Assembly (NCBI GenBank): GCA_037439945.1 | Contig: JBBIVA010000002.1 | Location: forward strand, 18,703 to 82,702 | DNA: 64,000 nucleotides | Direction: 5' to 3' | From: CALEUX01 sp037439945 | GTDB lineage: Bacteria; Bacteroidota; Bacteroidia; Bacteroidales; Marinilabiliaceae | Shown here: piece after piece, positions 43,780-52,337 of the stretch | Numbering within the stretch: the stretch's first letter is position 1 | Layout of the letters: each line of letters begins with the position of its first letter | Notes under the pieces: model-generated | Database searches by the model: none | The model's input: the letters and a program-made list of their open reading frames with translations, nothing else | What the model was told of the DNA's origin: nothing | Program-made: the position numbers and the translations under genes

Positions 43780-45174
43780 TTAAAGGTTTTCTTTTACAAT
43801 GGCTTCAACATCATCAATAGTTATCGGAATCCGGTTACCAAGTATCCGGGATCCTTTATCTGTAATAAGAATATCATCTTCAAGCCTTATTCCACCAAAG
43901 TTTCGGAATTTTTCAACTTCATTGTAGTTAATAAAGCTTTCGAATTTTTTCTCGTTTTTCCAGTTGTCAATTAAAGCCGGAATAAAATAGATACCCGGTT
44001 CATTTGTAACCACAAATCCGGATTTTAATCTCCGTCCCAATCTAAGCGAGCGTAACCCAAACTGGGTTGAACGACAAATTTCATGGTCATATCCCACCAA
44101 AGTATCATTGTAATCCTCCATATCATGAACATCCAATCCCAACATATGCCCCAAACCATGAGGAAAAAAGAGGGCATGAGCCCCTTCCTTAACGGCAGAT
44201 TCGGTATCACCCTTCATAAGCCCAAGCTCTTTAAGACCATCGGCAATGGTTAAGGATGCCAACAAATGCACATCACGGTAAAAAACTCCCGGCTTGGTTC
44301 CCTCGCGGGCAGCATTATTAGCATTGAGTACTACCTGGTATATATCTTTTTGTTGTGGTGAAAAAGTACCGCTAACAGGTATGGTGCGTGTATGGTCTGT
44401 GGCATAATGCAATGGCGATTCAGACCCTGCATCAACCAAAAGAAGATCACCTTTTTTCAGTTTATTGCCATGATAATGGTTGTGTAAAGTTTCACCTCTT
44501 ACTGTACAAATTACAGGAAACGAAACCATGCCTCCTCCGGCAAGGGATATCCCTTCAATGGCGCCGGCTATTTCCTGTTCAATAACTCCTGGATGTGCCA
44601 TTCGCATCGCTGTTGTGTGCATATTGTACGCTATTTTCATTTGGCGTTCCATCTCTTCCACTTCAACTGGTTCCTTAATACTTCTAAGTTCTATGCAGGC
44701 CAGGGTCAGTTCCTTCGATACATATTGATGTATGTTTTTTGGGTTAAGCCCAAGCAAATCGCTAAGCAACAAAACCTTTTCACCCCTGTATGGGGCGGTA
44801 AAATGAATTGTGCGCCCCTGGCTTATGGCATCTCCAACAATACTGTAGAGTTTGTTAAATGGCAAAACTTCGGGAACCCCAATTTTTTCTGCTTTTGATG
44901 AAAGAGACGGTTGATGCCCCATCCAAATAATGTCGTCAAGGGAATAATCATTGCCAAATAATATATGACGGTTATTATCAACATCAATAACCCCTGCAAG
45001 TCCTTGATGGTCAATCCCGAAGAAGTATAAAAAGGTACTGTCCTGCCTGAAATGAAAAGTATTGGCCGGATAATTCATTGGTGAATCGTTGTTTCCGGGT
45101 ATTAGAATAATTCCGCTTTTTACCAATGATTGCAACCGGTTTCGCCGGTTAATATAGGTCTCCTTTTCAAACAT
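43780..45174 (-). CDS. Xaa-Pro aminopeptidase (M24B family)
   Basis: 464 residues. The N-terminal creatinase-like domain (about 1-170) contains LIPGNNDSPMNYPANTFHFRQDSTFLYFFG. The catalytic pita-bread domain has all five metal ligands: Asp in LVDAGSE and ATDHTRT, His in HGLGHMLGLDVHD, Glu in VTNEPGIYF and Glu in IRLEDDIL. No signal peptide, so probably cytoplasmic and used in turnover of proline-containing peptides. The DNA upstream (45175-45362) separates it from the wbp-type operon. Confidence 0.92.
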   Translation of the reverse strand: MFEKETYINRRNRLQSLVKSGIILIPGNNDSPMNYPANTFHFRQDSTFLYFFGIDHQGLAGVIDVDNNRHILFGNDYSLDDIIWMGHQPSLSSKAEKIGVPEVLPFNKLYSIVGDAISQGRTIHFTAPYRGEKVLLLSDLLGLNPKNIHQYVSKELTLACIELRSIKEPVEVEEMERQMKIAYNMHTTAMRMAHPGVIEQEIAGAIEGISLAGGGMVSFPVICTVRGETLHNHYHGNKLKKGDLLLVDAGSESPLHYATDHTRTIPVSGTFSPQQKDIYQVVLNANNAAREGTKPGVFYRDVHLLASLTIADGLKELGLMKGDTESAVKEGAHALFFPHGLGHMLGLDVHDMEDYNDTLVGYDHEICRSTQFGLRSLRLGRRLKSGFVVTNEPGIYFIPALIDNWKNEKKFESFINYNEVEKFRNFGGIRLEDDILITDKGSRILGNRIPITIDDVEAIVKENL

Positions 45175-45362
45175 TTGGAAATATTTAAAATTTAAACTAA
45201 TGAATTTAATCGAAATAATGGGATCACAGTTCCTTTTAAAAAAGGTTTTTATAACTGTTGGGATGGGAATCCGGGTTTATGTAAATTCTTATATAAATGA
45301 TTAATTTCTAACAATCTGTTTTCTTAGATTATTCAATTGTAATATATTAGTTTTTTTCATCA

Positions 45363-46652
45363 CTAAAGGCTCCAGTAATCCAAATTGTTTATTTTTCCTC
45401 TAAACACGCCTTTAACATCAACAAAAAGACTGCTGTCAAGAGTAATGCTTCTGAAATATTTTTCATCCAATTGTAAAAAAGGTGCATGGTTTACGGCAAC
45501 AATTACGGCCTCATATTTACCTTTTGGCTTTTCCACCAGGCCATATCCGTATTCATGCAACAATTCGTTGGAAGATGCATATGGATCAACTACTTCAACA
45601 TTAATACTAAATGATTTTAATTCGTTAACCAAATCAGCAACTTTTGAGTTACGGATATCACTAACATTTTCTTTAAAAGTTGCTCCCATCACCAATATTC
45701 TGGATCCGTTTATTTTATGATTTCTGGAAATCAATTTTTTAACCACCTGACGGGCAATGTATGGCGCCATGCCATCGTTTATAACTCTTCCACCGGTAAT
45801 AATTTTTGAGTGATACCCAAGTTCAGTGGCTTTATATGTTAGATAGTAAGGGTCAACACCAATGCAATGTCCACCAACCAGACCCGGAAAGAACCTTAAA
45901 AAATTCCACTTGGTTCCGGCGGCTTCCAAAACTTCAAAGGTATTTATGTTCAAACGGTTAAATATTAACGACAACTCATTCATAAGAGCAATGTTTACAT
46001 CACGTTGTGTATTTTCTATAATTTTGGCTGCTTCGGCCACTTTAATTGAACTCGCTTTATAAATACCGGCCTTAATTATTGATTCATAAACGCTTGATAT
46101 TACTTTTAATGCTTCATTGTCACTACCTGAAACAATCTTGAGGATTTTTGTAAGCGTATGTTCCTTATCCCCTGGATTAATACGTTCCGGTGAATATCCA
46201 ACCTTAAAATCAACATTAAATTTCAGACCTGACTCCTTTTCAAGAATTGGTACACAATCATCTTCAGTACAACCAGGATAAACGGTTGATTCAAAAACAA
46301 CGTAGTCCCCCTTTTTTAATATTTTACCAACAGTATGGCTGGCGTTTAACAGCGGTCCAAGGTCGGGTAAATTGTGCTTATTTATGGGGGTGGGTACTGC
46401 CACAATATGAAATGTGGCTTTGCGCAAATCTTCCGGATTACTTGTAAATAAAATATCACAACCTGTAAAATCTGATGGCTCAAGTTCTTTGCTGGGGTCA
46501 ATGTTTTTTCTCATTAATTCAACACGGTCCTGTCGGATATCAAAGCCCACCACTTTCATTTTTCTGGCAAATTCCAGTGCAATGGGCAGGCCAACATAAC
46601 CTAAACCAATAACCGACAGGCTGTTTTTTTTATCTATTAGTTCCTGAAACAT
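45363..46652 (-). CDS. UDP-sugar 6-dehydrogenase (WbpA/TviB/WecC-like)
   Basis: 429 residues, UDP-glucose/GDP-mannose dehydrogenase family. It has the NAD motif VIGLGYVGLPIALEFA, the central STVYPGCTE region and the catalytic cysteine in GGHCIGVDPYYLTYKA. The C-terminal domain contains VMGATFKENVSDIRNSKV. In a WbpB/D/E-like context the likely reaction is UDP-GlcNAc to UDP-GlcNAcA (four-electron oxidation at C6), the first step toward 2,3-diacetamido uronic acids. Last gene of a minus-strand run, 32 nt after the oxidoreductase gene. Confidence 0.88.
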   Translation of the reverse strand: MFQELIDKKNSLSVIGLGYVGLPIALEFARKMKVVGFDIRQDRVELMRKNIDPSKELEPSDFTGCDILFTSNPEDLRKATFHIVAVPTPINKHNLPDLGPLLNASHTVGKILKKGDYVVFESTVYPGCTEDDCVPILEKESGLKFNVDFKVGYSPERINPGDKEHTLTKILKIVSGSDNEALKVISSVYESIIKAGIYKASSIKVAEAAKIIENTQRDVNIALMNELSLIFNRLNINTFEVLEAAGTKWNFLRFFPGLVGGHCIGVDPYYLTYKATELGYHSKIITGGRVINDGMAPYIARQVVKKLISRNHKINGSRILVMGATFKENVSDIRNSKVADLVNELKSFSINVEVVDPYASSNELLHEYGYGLVEKPKGKYEAVIVAVNHAPFLQLDEKYFRSITLDSSLFVDVKGVFRGKINNLDYWSL

Positions 46653-46684
46653 GAATTTCTTGTATTAGGGTTATAGTTTTTAAA

Positions 46685-47716
46685 TTATACAATTTTGTTA
46701 CCGGGCCCACGTAAGGCATATATACTTTCAATTATCTCAACCACTTTCATACCTTCAAGTGCGTTTGTTGCAATTTCGGTTTCTCCATTTAATGTTTTTA
46801 CAACGTTGTTAATAACCGATGCATGGTTTGAAGCTGAACCGGTATAGCCACCATAATTGTTTGGTGGATTAACTTTGTCAAGAACAGGCATTTCATAATT
46901 TGAAATATGACAGTTTTCAACCTTATCCATATATTGCCCTGAAATTTTAACACTCCCATTTTCGGCAATTATAGTAATACTGCTTTCAAGGTTTTTGTCC
47001 CATACAGAGGTGCTGTAATTTAAACAACCCATTCCTCCATTTATAAAATCAAAGGTAATACTGCCTGTATCTTCAAATTCGGTTGAGTGGTTATGGTTGA
47101 AATTTCTGAAATTTCCTTTGAAATTACAAATATCGCCAAACAACCAGTACAAAATATCTATAAAATGTGAAAACTGGGTAAATAAAACGCCGCCATCAAG
47201 TTTGGCAGTTCCGTGCCAGCTTCCTGTTTTATAATATCTGTCATCACGATTCCAGAAGCAATTCATCTGCACAAAAAATATTTTTCCAAGCTTTTTATCC
47301 AGCATCAAATCCTTTAACCATTTTATTGGTGGGGAATACCGGTTTTGTTTAACCGTGAATACAGAGCGCGAAACCTGAAGGGCTTTAAAAATAATACTTT
47401 CGGCATCAGACTTGTGCAGTGATAATGGTTTCTCAACAACTACATGCTTTTTAAAATTTAGAGACTCAATTGCCTGCTGAGCATGTAAGCCGTTGGGAGT
47501 ACAAATGTTTACCACGTCGAAATTTACATCGGCATTTAACATTTCTTTAAGGCTAAAGTAAAATGGAATTTGAGTATTTTTCCAATTTAATTCTTCAGGT
47601 GTGAGTATATCGCAAACAGCTACCAGTTCTGCATCTTTATTTGCAAATATTTCAGAAGCATGCCGTTTACCAATATGGCCCAGGCCAACTATTGCAAACC
47701 TGATTTTTCTATTCAT
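46685..47716 (-). CDS. Gfo/Idh/MocA oxidoreductase (WbpB/WlbA-like)
   Basis: 343 residues. N-terminal Rossmann fold IRFAIVGLGHIGKRHASEIFA, then EKPLSLH with the catalytic lysine. The C-terminal sheet includes WHGTAKLDGGVLFTQFSHFIDILYW. By context it would oxidise C3 of UDP-GlcNAcA to the 3-keto sugar, with NAD recycled by 2-oxoglutarate as in WbpB. Its ATG overlaps the upstream acetyltransferase stop by 4 nt, so the two are translationally coupled. Family-level assignment is firm; the exact substrate is inferred from the neighbours. Confidence 0.88.
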   Translation of the reverse strand: MNRKIRFAIVGLGHIGKRHASEIFANKDAELVAVCDILTPEELNWKNTQIPFYFSLKEMLNADVNFDVVNICTPNGLHAQQAIESLNFKKHVVVEKPLSLHKSDAESIIFKALQVSRSVFTVKQNRYSPPIKWLKDLMLDKKLGKIFFVQMNCFWNRDDRYYKTGSWHGTAKLDGGVLFTQFSHFIDILYWLFGDICNFKGNFRNFNHNHSTEFEDTGSITFDFINGGMGCLNYSTSVWDKNLESSITIIAENGSVKISGQYMDKVENCHISNYEMPVLDKVNPPNNYGGYTGSASNHASVINNVVKTLNGETEIATNALEGMKVVEIIESIYALRGPGNKIV

Positions 47717-48303
47717 TTGTCATTTGCAATTTTTATTACATCACCCTTGCTAAAAAGGTATATATCACCACTTTCAGGGCAGGTAGCGAGCCCGTCAGGT
47801 TTAAACTGCAGACGGTAACCGAACTCACTCATCCAACCCACCTGGTAAGCCGGATTTCCAATAACCAAAGCGTAAGGCTTAACGTTTCGGGTAACAACTG
47901 CCCCGGCACCAATAAATGCAAAATTTCCTATTTCAATTCCACACAGTATAGTGGCATTGGCCCCAATGGAAACGCCTTTGCTTATAATGGTTTTTTTTAT
48001 CTGATTTTTTCTTACTATTGCGCTCCTGGGGTTTACAACATTTGTAAATACGGCAGAGGGGCCAATAAAAACATCATCGGCACAAATTACCCCTTCATAA
48101 ATAGAAACATTGTTCTGGACCTTAACGTTGTTACCAAGAATTACCCCTTTGGCAATCATAACGTTTTGCCCCAGGCTGCAATTTTTTCCAATTTTACATC
48201 CGGCAATAAGGTGACAAAAATGCCAAATCCGGCTTCCCTCCCCAATTTCACAGCCATCATCAATTACGGCTGTTTTATGAATCATGGTTGCATCCTGTAC
48301 CAT
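47713..48303 (-). CDS. hexapeptide-repeat N-acetyltransferase (WbpD-like)
   Basis: 196 residues, left-handed beta-helix acetyltransferase. It opens MIHKTAVIDDGCEIGEGSRIWHFCHL, typical of WbpD/WlbB, and contains the long hexapeptide run and GAGAVVTRNVKPYALVIGNPAYQVGWM. It would acetylate the C3 amino group of UDP-3-amino-GlcNAcA. It lies 5 nt after the aminotransferase gene and overlaps the oxidoreductase gene by 4 nt. Confidence 0.9.
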   Translation of the reverse strand: MVQDATMIHKTAVIDDGCEIGEGSRIWHFCHLIAGCKIGKNCSLGQNVMIAKGVILGNNVKVQNNVSIYEGVICADDVFIGPSAVFTNVVNPRSAIVRKNQIKKTIISKGVSIGANATILCGIEIGNFAFIGAGAVVTRNVKPYALVIGNPAYQVGWMSEFGYRLQFKPDGLATCPESGDIYLFSKGDVIKIANDK

Positions 48304-48308
48304 ATCAT

Positions 48309-49442
48309 TTATTTAGTAAAATAAGTTTTTATTGTATCTGTAATAAATTCGACTTCCTGTTTTTTCAAGCCAGGGTAAATTGGCAACGAAAGCGCCTCGC
48401 GGCATAAAGTATCTGCCCTGGGACATTGTGAATTTTCTTTAAAAATATTTTCTATTGCCTTTTGTTTATTAAGTGGAACAGGATAATAAATACGGGATTT
48501 AATTCCCTTTTCCCTAAGGTAATTTTGAAGCGAATCTCTTTTGTTGTTTAACACCCTTATAGTAAACTGGTTATATGTATGATTTGCCCCCATCTGCCAA
48601 CCCGGGGTTATAATTTCATTTATTTTCTTCAGTTTATTGCTATAATAGTTGGCAATTCGCTGTCTTAAAGTAATTAGTTGGTCAAGATATTTTAATTTAA
48701 CCCTTAAAACCGCCGCCTGTATGGTATCCAAACGGGAATTAATTCCAATTAAATCGTGATGATATTGTTTAACAGAGCCATGGGATGCAAACATTTTTAA
48801 ACGTTGTGCCAGTGTTTGGTCATTTGTAAACAGTGCGCCTCCATCGCCAAAACAACCTAAGTTTTTGGTCGGGAAAAAAGAAGTACAGCCAATATTGCCT
48901 ATTGTACCCAGTTTTAGCGTTTTACCATTAATGCAAAAACTGCCACCAAGCGATTGTGCTACATCTTCAACAACATAAAGGTTGTATTTCTCTGCAAGAT
49001 CAATTATCTCAGCCATATTTGAGGCCTGGCCAAAAAGGTGGACAGGCAAAATACATTTTGTTTTTGATGTTATTAACGGCTCAATTGCTGAAGGATCTAT
49101 GTTATATGTAAGCAAATCAACATCGGCAAAAACCGGAACCAAGCCAAGCAATGCAATTGCTTCAGCTGAAGCAAAAAAGGAAAAACATGTTGTTATAACT
49201 TCATCTCCCGGTTTCAGGTTAAGGGCCATTAATGCCAGTTGAATGGCATCGGTCCCGTTGGCGCAAGGAACTACATAGCCTACACCAAGGTAATCGGATA
49301 ATTCTTGTGCAAAAATATTTACTTCAGGCCCATTTATGTAATTACCTTTTTCAATAACACTCAAAACAGCCCGGTTAATTTCAGGTTTAAAACGTTTGTA
49401 TTGCCATTGCAAATCAACCATCTGAATTGAATTGATGTTCAT
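48309..49442 (-). CDS. DegT/DnrJ/EryC1-type sugar aminotransferase (WbpE-like)
   Basis: PLP-dependent aminotransferase of 377 residues. It has VPCANGTDAIQLALMAL for cofactor phosphate binding, VEDVAQSLGG, and the catalytic lysine in TSFFPTKNLGCFGDGGAL. Together with the neighbouring genes it would place an amino group at C3 of the 3-keto uronic acid nucleotide. It is 34 nt downstream of the NodB-fold gene and begins the tightly packed part of the operon. Confidence 0.9.
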   Translation of the reverse strand: MNINSIQMVDLQWQYKRFKPEINRAVLSVIEKGNYINGPEVNIFAQELSDYLGVGYVVPCANGTDAIQLALMALNLKPGDEVITTCFSFFASAEAIALLGLVPVFADVDLLTYNIDPSAIEPLITSKTKCILPVHLFGQASNMAEIIDLAEKYNLYVVEDVAQSLGGSFCINGKTLKLGTIGNIGCTSFFPTKNLGCFGDGGALFTNDQTLAQRLKMFASHGSVKQYHHDLIGINSRLDTIQAAVLRVKLKYLDQLITLRQRIANYYSNKLKKINEIITPGWQMGANHTYNQFTIRVLNNKRDSLQNYLREKGIKSRIYYPVPLNKQKAIENIFKENSQCPRADTLCREALSLPIYPGLKKQEVEFITDTIKTYFTK

Positions 49443-49476
49443 TAAAAAAAGTGTCAGTAAGAATTAAAATTTATTT

Positions 49477-50520
49477 TTAAAGGTCATCATAAACCTTAAC
49501 TTCCTTAATTCTGTCAATTAGAGGAATAAACCTGATATCTCCTTTTTGCAAGGTTTGTTGCAGCATTTGAATTGTAAACGGACTCATGTTTTTGGCATGC
49601 AAAACAACCATCCCGTTGTTGCGGGCCTTTGAGCTCAAATATTTCCAGCGTATAGGGTCTTTTTCCTCAGGGGTTAATAAATAATAACGGGAACCAATTT
49701 TGGACCACATGTGCCCGGTTTGTTCTTTTTTTGTAAAACTCAGTCTTTTACCATCACCATAACGCCCCTTACCTGTAAAAAAGAAATTTCGTAAAATGTA
49801 AAAAAATAACCTGATATGAAAAGGTACTTTTATTGTTTCTTTAGGGAACTCCCAAAATTGACCTTCGGTATTTGGACGTTCCAGTGACTTGTCAAATCTG
49901 AAATGGAGATAAGTTGGCAACCGGTAAAAGTCAAAAGGGGAGATCGGGGAACGGCTTTTCATACCATATGCTGCAGAAGAATCAACAAGTATATTATTGA
50001 AATTAAGGGCGTGGGCAAGTTGTTCAAATGGCTGTACCCGGTAGCCTCCGGCTCTGAAAGCCCTTACTTTATAGTTTGGGTCTTCCATTTGGCAAATCTG
50101 TTCCAAAAGATTTTTGGCTTTTGTCACGCATCCCAATATTGTCTGTACATTCTCCGGTTCATTTTCGCTCCAAAGCCTGTGGAGCGAAAATCTGTTATAT
50201 GAAAAATACCACCTGTTGTTTTTCCATGAAGCATCAAGCCAGTGCGGATATATTTGTAGTTGAATATCATGACCCTCGCTAACAAGCCACCTGATTTGTT
50301 TTTCTATTATTTCACGGTCAAACCGTAAATCAGGCACATCGTTTTCAAGCTCCTTTAATCTGTAAAAATGCATAATATCCCAGAAAATGGTCATTTTACA
50401 ACCAAACTCCTTTAAAACCGACGCAAGCCGGCGGGTAGGACGTATCATACAGTTTTCAACGGTACCGGGGTCGGTTCCAAAAAATAGTTCATAATCAACA
50501 GTAAGAACCAGGTTCTTCAT
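49477..50520 (-). CDS. NodB-fold polysaccharide-deacetylase-like protein
   Basis: 347 residues, no signal peptide. It has the catalytic-start motif LTVDYE (Asp9) and the general fold of the deacetylase group found in exopolysaccharide loci. The HxxxH metal motif usually seen as LHIHPHW reads LQIYPHW here: Gln89 stands where the first His is expected, while His93 remains. Later conserved parts are FRAGGYRVQPF and LVDSSAAYGM. It is the first gene of the wbp-type operon. It may be a deacetylase with altered metal binding or a non-catalytic relative. Confidence 0.78.
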   Translation of the reverse strand: MKNLVLTVDYELFFGTDPGTVENCMIRPTRRLASVLKEFGCKMTIFWDIMHFYRLKELENDVPDLRFDREIIEKQIRWLVSEGHDIQLQIYPHWLDASWKNNRWYFSYNRFSLHRLWSENEPENVQTILGCVTKAKNLLEQICQMEDPNYKVRAFRAGGYRVQPFEQLAHALNFNNILVDSSAAYGMKSRSPISPFDFYRLPTYLHFRFDKSLERPNTEGQFWEFPKETIKVPFHIRLFFYILRNFFFTGKGRYGDGKRLSFTKKEQTGHMWSKIGSRYYLLTPEEKDPIRWKYLSSKARNNGMVVLHAKNMSPFTIQMLQQTLQKGDIRFIPLIDRIKEVKVYDDL

Positions 50521-50730
50521 TTATTTTATTATAATGGTTTTCGGTATGCAATAAATATTGAAAAACCCCCAGGGTTTTTGATATTTATAATTAAAGCGTA
50601 AAATAAAACATTTTTTGCTCAAACCGGTAATCAAAAGCCAAAGGAAAACAACTTTTTATCAAAAATAAGCCGTGATTTGTCATTGTAATCAGCATTTCTT
50701 TATTTTGTTTAATTTGGGTTTAAAAATAAA

Positions 50731-50765
50731 TATGCCAACTATTATTAATTAAAACAATTGGCATA
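50731..50765. repeat. inverted repeat in the gap upstream of the wbp-type operon
   Basis: TATGCCAA / TTGGCATA (8 bp) around a 19-nt AT-rich loop, with no T-run. It could be an operator for the divergent side or a weak terminator. The rest of the 320-bp gap 50521-50840 holds only the metK terminator. Confidence 0.45.
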
Positions 50766-50787
50766 TTAATAAAATAAATATCTGAAA

Positions 50788-50824
50788 CTAAAACCAGAGC
50801 ATGGATCAGGGACTGGTTTTTTAG
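50788..50824 (-). terminator. terminator of metK
   Basis: CTAAAACCAG / CTGGTTTTTTAG stem with a 15-nt loop, 17 nt after the metK stop codon on the minus strand. Confidence 0.8.
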
Positions 50825-50840
50825 TTATGGGCAAATCATC

Positions 50841-52088
50841 CTAAATACCGAAATCATTTTTTATGGCATCAACATAATCTAATTTTTCCCAGGTAAAGAA
50901 TTCTACTTCTTTTTCGGTTTCAATACCATTTTCAGCAACCTTAACCATTTGTTTATAAGGTTTTCTACCCATATGGCCATAAGCTGCTGTTGGTTCAAAG
51001 ATTGGATTTTTCAAGCCCAATCGTTTTATAATAAGTCCCGGCCTTAAGTCAAATAGTTTTTGAATCCGTAAGGCAATTTCCCCGTCACTTAACTTAACTT
51101 TTGAACTGCCATAGGTGTTAATGTATAAACCTACAGGCTCTGCAACGCCAATTGCATAAGCCACCTGTACCAAAGCTTCGTCGGCAAGTCCGGCAGCAAC
51201 CATATTTTTGGCAATATGCCTGGCTGCATAAGCGGCCGAACGGTCAACTTTTGAACTGTCTTTACCCGAAAAAGCCCCACCACCATGGGCGCCTTTACCG
51301 CCATAAGTGTCAACAATAATTTTCCTACCGGTTAAACCTGTATCACCATGCGGGCCCCCTATTACAAATTTTCCTGTGGGGTTAACATGTAGAATGTAGT
51401 TATCAAAAAGACCTGGCACAGACGAATTCAATTTCTTTTTAACCCTTGGGATTAATATGTTTTGAACATCCTTTTTAATGGTTTGCTGCATTGTAATGTC
51501 ATCACCAAAGGGGTCGTGTTGTGTTGAAACCACAATTGTATGAACTCTGTTCGGAGTGTTGTCGTCATTGTATTCAAGTGTAACCTGCGATTTTGAGTCA
51601 GGACGGAGATATTTCATTTCTTTTCCTTCACGCCTGATACTTGCAAGTTCAAGAAGCAACAAATGTGATAAATGAAGGGCCAGAGGCATGTACTCTTCTG
51701 TGTCGCGGCAGGCGTAACCAAACATCATCCCCTGATCGCCGGCGCCCTGTGTTTCTTCACTTTCACGGTCAACCCCCCTGTTAATGTCTTCAGATTGTTC
51801 ATGAATTGATGAAATAACACCACACGAACCTGAATCAAACATATATTCGGCTTTGGTATAACCAATACGTTCAATAACCCTGCGGGCAATGTTTTGTACA
51901 GGTACATATCCTGAAGTTTTTACTTCACCGCTAAGTACCACAAGGCCTGTGGTCACCAATGTTTCGCATGCAACCCTTGAGTTTGGGTCTAATTTTAAAA
52001 ACTCGTCAAGTAGTGCGTCTGAAATCTGGTCGGCAACTTTATCCGGATGTCCTTCCGATACGGACTCCGATGTAAATAAATATCCCAT
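50841..52088 (-). CDS. metK: S-adenosylmethionine synthetase
   Basis: Makes SAM from methionine and ATP; 415 residues. It has FTSESVSEGHPDKVADQISD, GAGDQGMMFGYAC, the phosphate-binding GGAFSGKDSSKVDRSAAYAAR and FVIGGPHGDTGLTGRK. The leader carries a probable SAM-II-type riboswitch and a promoter, so the enzyme is likely feedback-controlled by its product. Confidence 0.97.
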   Translation of the reverse strand: MGYLFTSESVSEGHPDKVADQISDALLDEFLKLDPNSRVACETLVTTGLVVLSGEVKTSGYVPVQNIARRVIERIGYTKAEYMFDSGSCGVISSIHEQSEDINRGVDRESEETQGAGDQGMMFGYACRDTEEYMPLALHLSHLLLLELASIRREGKEMKYLRPDSKSQVTLEYNDDNTPNRVHTIVVSTQHDPFGDDITMQQTIKKDVQNILIPRVKKKLNSSVPGLFDNYILHVNPTGKFVIGGPHGDTGLTGRKIIVDTYGGKGAHGGGAFSGKDSSKVDRSAAYAARHIAKNMVAAGLADEALVQVAYAIGVAEPVGLYINTYGSSKVKLSDGEIALRIQKLFDLRPGLIIKRLGLKNPIFEPTAAYGHMGRKPYKQMVKVAENGIETEKEVEFFTWEKLDYVDAIKNDFGI

Positions 52089-52175
52089 AATAGAAAATTT
52101 TTATGTCCATTACTATTAAGTAATGATGTAAATAAATGATTAACAAATTAAAAGGGATAGCAGATGATAAGTCAA

Positions 52176-52236
52176 AAAGATGCGTTTTAGCATTTTTTTT
52201 GAGTGGTTGCAATCGGCCAAATCCCTCCACTTTTTA
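52176..52236 (-). promoter_or_regulatory. probable SAM-II-type (metA-motif) riboswitch in the metK leader
   Basis: On the minus strand GTGG and CCAC form a short stem around a loop with GATTTGGCC and GATTGCAA. An A-rich linker follows, then ATGCTAAAACGC. The order GATTT..CCG.ATTGCAA..stem..A-rich..ATGCTAAAA matches the SAM-II consensus as I remember it, which occurs in alphaproteobacteria and Bacteroidota. It lies at the predicted transcription start, 88 nt before metK. SAM-V shares much of this core and is the alternative. Confidence 0.75.
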
Positions 52237-52243
52237 ATTACTG

Positions 52244-52273
52244 CAAAGGAACAATTTTTTTTTATTTTCCAAA
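52244..52273 (-). promoter_or_regulatory. probable promoter of metK
   Basis: On the minus strand TTTG (52270-52273), an 18-bp spacer, then TTCCTTTG (52244-52251), one mismatch from TAnnTTTG. Start would fall at about 52237, the first base of the riboswitch aptamer. Confidence 0.6.
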
Positions 52274-52337
52274 GAATTTAATCCCCGATTTATTTGGAGG
52301 GATGTTAATTTCATCATGTCAAAGTATCATTTATGTA

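Noticed and set aside
50731..50765. Inverted repeat as the metK terminator
   Set aside because: It lacks a T-run and a better terminator lies closer to metK at 50788-50824.
52176..52236. S-box (SAM-I) riboswitch in front of metK
   Set aside because: GGAGGGA and GGCC first suggested SAM-I, but the GAUGA K-turn strand and the GGCAACC four-way-junction segment are missing, and the total length is too short. The order of blocks fits SAM-II better.
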